DNA of 64,000 bases from contig NC_081541.1 of assembly GCF_901000735.1 (NCBI RefSeq), positions 2,907,021-2,971,020 of the forward strand, in the 5' to 3' direction. This DNA is from Corylus avellana (lineage: Eukaryota > Streptophyta > Magnoliopsida > Fagales > Betulaceae). The position numbers were made by a program, and so were the translations under genes. This document shows, piece after piece, positions 61,137 to 64,000 of the stretch (within the stretch, counting starts at the first letter, position 1; every line of letters starts with the position of its first letter). The notes beneath the pieces were generated by a model, which was given only the letters and a program-made list of their open reading frames with translations, had not been told where the DNA came from and did no database searches.

Positions 61137-64000
61137 CTCTTTACTCGGAGAAAAATTTATAAACAATGCTAATCAGCTCCATTAACCACATAACAACCAC
61201 GACATACAGATGCCTGCCCAAATTAGTTGGAAAACAAGACACATACCCAATTAAACCCGGTTACAGTGCCTAATTATTTCGACTTATAAAAAGAAAGAAT
61301 CAATTAGATGCTATTAATTGTCAATGACCTACGACTTGTGATGATATAGATTAAACAGATAAAACTACAGCAACCGTTATAAGCAGATGAGATTACCTAT
61401 CTATGGTTGCTGAGTAGTATTGCGGAAATATAAGAAAACAAAAAATTAAATTTCATGTCCTATGTGTTGTAATGTCCTATTTGTTCTATTTTTTGCTCAG
61501 CAAACTAAACCAGGCCAACTGAGTAAACATTCTATTATTATCAGGTCCAAGAAAATAAAAAGAAATAGAATCTTAGAGATTCAATTTCTTTTCTTTATCA
61601 GCAACCAAACATGTAAGTTAGAACCGCTAAATCACTATTTATCCCAAAAGCTTAAGCTTAGAGGAAATGATTGATTCAATCATTTAATTATTATTCGAAG
61701 AGGAGCCAATCAAAAGAACGACAAAAATTAAGGGTGGTCAAACCACCATTAGCGTGATGAGCAAAAAGGAAAAATGAAGCTTAGAAAAATACCCTATCTA
61801 AATTCCAATATATTTCTTCATGTTATATACTTATATTCCGTTTGGTTACTGAGAAAATGCAGGAAAATAAAAAATCAAATAGACTCATATCCCAAAGCAT
61901 CATTACGCTGACTAAGCTGAGTGTTCATTGTTTAGAAACCAAAACAACATACAGAATAAATTCTAATATTTCATTCTGTTTTAATTTTCCTCATTCTTCC
62001 CAGCAATACAGAGTGAAATCATATATTGCTTAACAAAATTCAACAATCCAAATTCCAAATTATGCAAATGGTAGAGAGAGAGAGATCGACCTGACGCAGG
62101 AGTCAACGAGTCTCCATGTTTCGGTAGGTTTCCCAGGAAATAAGCAAAACTTTCGCGGGAAATGTACCCGTTTGGCTCCTGAGAAAAATGAGAATAAAAT
62201 GCTACTTTTCTAAGAAAGTGAGGAAATTTAAAAGTCTTTTCTTGTCTTTTGAGTTCCGTCTCCCACTCGGTCTTGTTGAACATGCCGGCTACAGTGGACG
62301 TGACGGTACCGTTTTCGGAAAATACAGTGATTATCGACTAAAAAAAAGAAAGAAAATACTGGCTATAGAATAGTCTTGAACCAACTGTGCTACGGCTCAG
62401 TATGGTGATTAATGTACACAGCCTTTTTTTTTTTCCGCCACGTCATCTCTATGCGTATAATTAGTCTTAGTGTCCACGTGGTGGAGTTCTGACCAGGTAG
62501 TGCACAAAGGACGGTACTCTGACGGAGTACCGTACTTGGACCCGCAAGTCTTGAGAACTTAAGGTGAAAATGGCGCCAATTTAACGGTTAAAAACATTAA
62601 TAGGCTTATTTGAACATGGCAGTGCCATATCCATGTTAATAATTGCACGTTCTCTTCTATTTTTATTTCGTTATACTTTTGCTTTTTAATACTTAGGTTT
62701 TTAGGCTTTTATGTTTTTTTTTTTTTTTTTTTTTAGGTCCCAATTCGTATCACAGATAGTATATAACTTATGAGTAAATACCAATTTAGCACTTTCATCA
62801 TTATTATGTCAGCAAAACTAACGAACTACAATAAAGGTGGTTTCAGCCACCCTCTTCGGCCAATCTGGTTGTGGTTCAACCACTCCTATAACTTCTGGGG
62901 GTGACTCGGCTACCTTCAAGGCTTTTGAGAGTGCTTTGGCCGTCCCTTTTTGGCCATTAAGGACTTTAGAAGTGGTTTGACCAACCCCAAACAGGCCACA
63001 TAGGTGACCGAAACCACCCTTATAGCAATCCATTAATTTGTTTGGCCGAATGGTGACAGAGATATTAAACTGGTATTTACCCATAAGTCAAATACCATCT
63101 CTGATACAAATTGAAACTTATATAAAAAAAATTTAAAAAAAAAAAGGTGAAATCTTAAGTACTAGAAAGGTAATAACCTTTTTTTCTTATTGAACTTTTT
63201 GTTTCATTCAAGCTGTGGCAAATCTAAAAGGTTATCTTTTGAATTACCAAAAAATAAGAAAGTTATATCTCTCTTTCAATAATCGAATGGTATTTCTCAT
63301 CCCCTCAAAAAGAAATTTTCAGGTTTGATTCTTTATAGATAGATGGAAGGTTGTAGGGGTGAGTATAAGTGAAATCGGTAGCGGTAGAGGGATTTTTGCC
63401 CACCATTCCGTTAGAGTCAATAAAGTTGGTAATTTTACTTCCTTTATCTCGACCGTCACCGTCACTGCCGTCTGCCAAGTTGGTGGCGGTGACAGTTCGT
63501 AGGCGATGACCGTTGGGCTTTTTTTTGGGCCATTTTTTTGCCAAGGTCCATCCTTCCATAAAACTTTTGGGTAAAAATTTGTTGGTGTCCAGTCCACTGC
63601 CCCAATTAGCTTAGCTATAGGGCCAAAAACGTATTATAAGGTCCTGAGATCAGAATACCTTTCGCACTATGAGCCAATTTGTTGACTGTTTACTTTTCCT
63701 TGAAAGATTTGGGCACCAATTAGCTTAGCTATAGGGCAGAAAACGTATTATAAGGTCCTGATATCAGAATACCTTTCGCACTATATATGAGCCAATTTGT
63801 TGACTGTTTACTTTTCCTTGAAAGATTTGGGCATCAATTAAATTTACAGTGACCCATTTCCACACGCTCCCACAAAGCATTACTGTCTTCTCAAGTAAAA
63901 CTGGAATAATATTCTAGGAGACAATTCAGACAAGAATGGAAGAAGACAGACAGAAACATTAGTTGAAACTTTCAAGGCGGCACTATAGGGATTGTGAATT
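61137..64000. other. Upstream region of the U-box gene and gene-free end of window
   Basis: Holds the 5' UTR and promoter of the U-box gene, with a GA-rich (AGAGAGAGAG) tract near 62,075. Beyond 62.4 kb there is AT-rich DNA, a poly-T run near 62,715, low-complexity frames at 62,818-63,084 and 63,305-63,597 that match no family I recognise, and a two-copy tandem repeat (63,603-63,835). Confidence 0.55.
63603..63835. repeat. Two-copy tandem repeat, ~114-118 bp unit
   Basis: CAATTAGCTTAGCTATAGGG begins at 63603 and again at 63717. Both units continue through AACGTATTATAAGGTCCTGA and GAGCCAATTTGTTGACTGTT to TTGGGCA. The second has an extra ATAT insertion. Near identity suggests a recent duplication. 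Confidence 0.9.

Noticed and set aside
62818..63597. Three open frames near the window end
   Set aside because: Compositionally biased and overlapping in different frames; I cannot tie them to a family, though they could be repeat-derived.

Overview
This is a stretch of eudicot plant nuclear genome, most likely from a woody rosid; that lineage call is inference from gene content and AT-rich, repeat-laden intergenic DNA. It has GT-AG introns, plant-only families (Dof, PLS-type PPR, L-type lectin receptor kinase, plant U-box/ARM ligase, OPT transporter), tRNA-derived SINEs, MITEs, a LINE fragment and two N-gaps. There are no operons, CRISPR arrays or intact tRNA/rRNA genes.

Layout. 1-2.8 kb: AT-rich DNA with an old SINE, a hairpin and a 96-N gap. 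2.85-4.07 kb: two-exon Dof factor of the DAG1/DAG2 type (+). 4.1-8.4 kb: gene-free. 8.41-10.94 kb: intronless PPR gene (+), convergent with a five-exon gene at 11.18-14.24 kb (-) resembling the Cdc14 SIN component. 14.99-15.21 kb: broken tau-GST fragment. 15.48-22.96 kb: two tandem copies of a ~3.7-kb unit carrying a dead thioredoxin y-like gene, separated by a 100-N gap. 23.61-25.59 kb: L-type lectin receptor kinase (-) with one in-frame stop. 26.2-30.4 kb: a Helitron-like end, a short-period repeat array, a third partial copy of the 3.7-kb unit and two inverted SINEs. 31.0-35.4 kb: Yippee-like cluster (-). 36.5-38.6 kb: three MITEs. 38.84-45.17 kb: six-exon RRM gene of the NSRA/NSRB type (+) with a LINE fragment in intron 1. 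45.2-50.7 kb: intergenic, with a 138-bp tandem array between two MITEs of opposite orientation. 50.67-54.34 kb: six-exon OPT transporter (+). 54.4-54.7 kb: long-TIR MITE. 56.11-61.14 kb: four-exon U-box/ARM ligase of the PUB43/44 type (-). 61.2-64 kb: upstream DNA and a small tandem repeat.

Exon boundaries were derived by hand from GT/AG sites, phase continuity and family resemblance. Every multi-exon model closes in frame: Dof 257 aa, Cdc14-like 302 aa, Yippee 106 and 105 aa, NSR-like 233 aa, OPT 732 aa, PUB 1007 aa. The genes do not form a pathway; they are independent plant genes. The notable biology is structural: the 3.7-kb duplication next to a gap, a nonsense codon in an otherwise intact receptor kinase, a Yippee cluster with three first coding exons but two second exons, and several mobile elements with recognisable ends.
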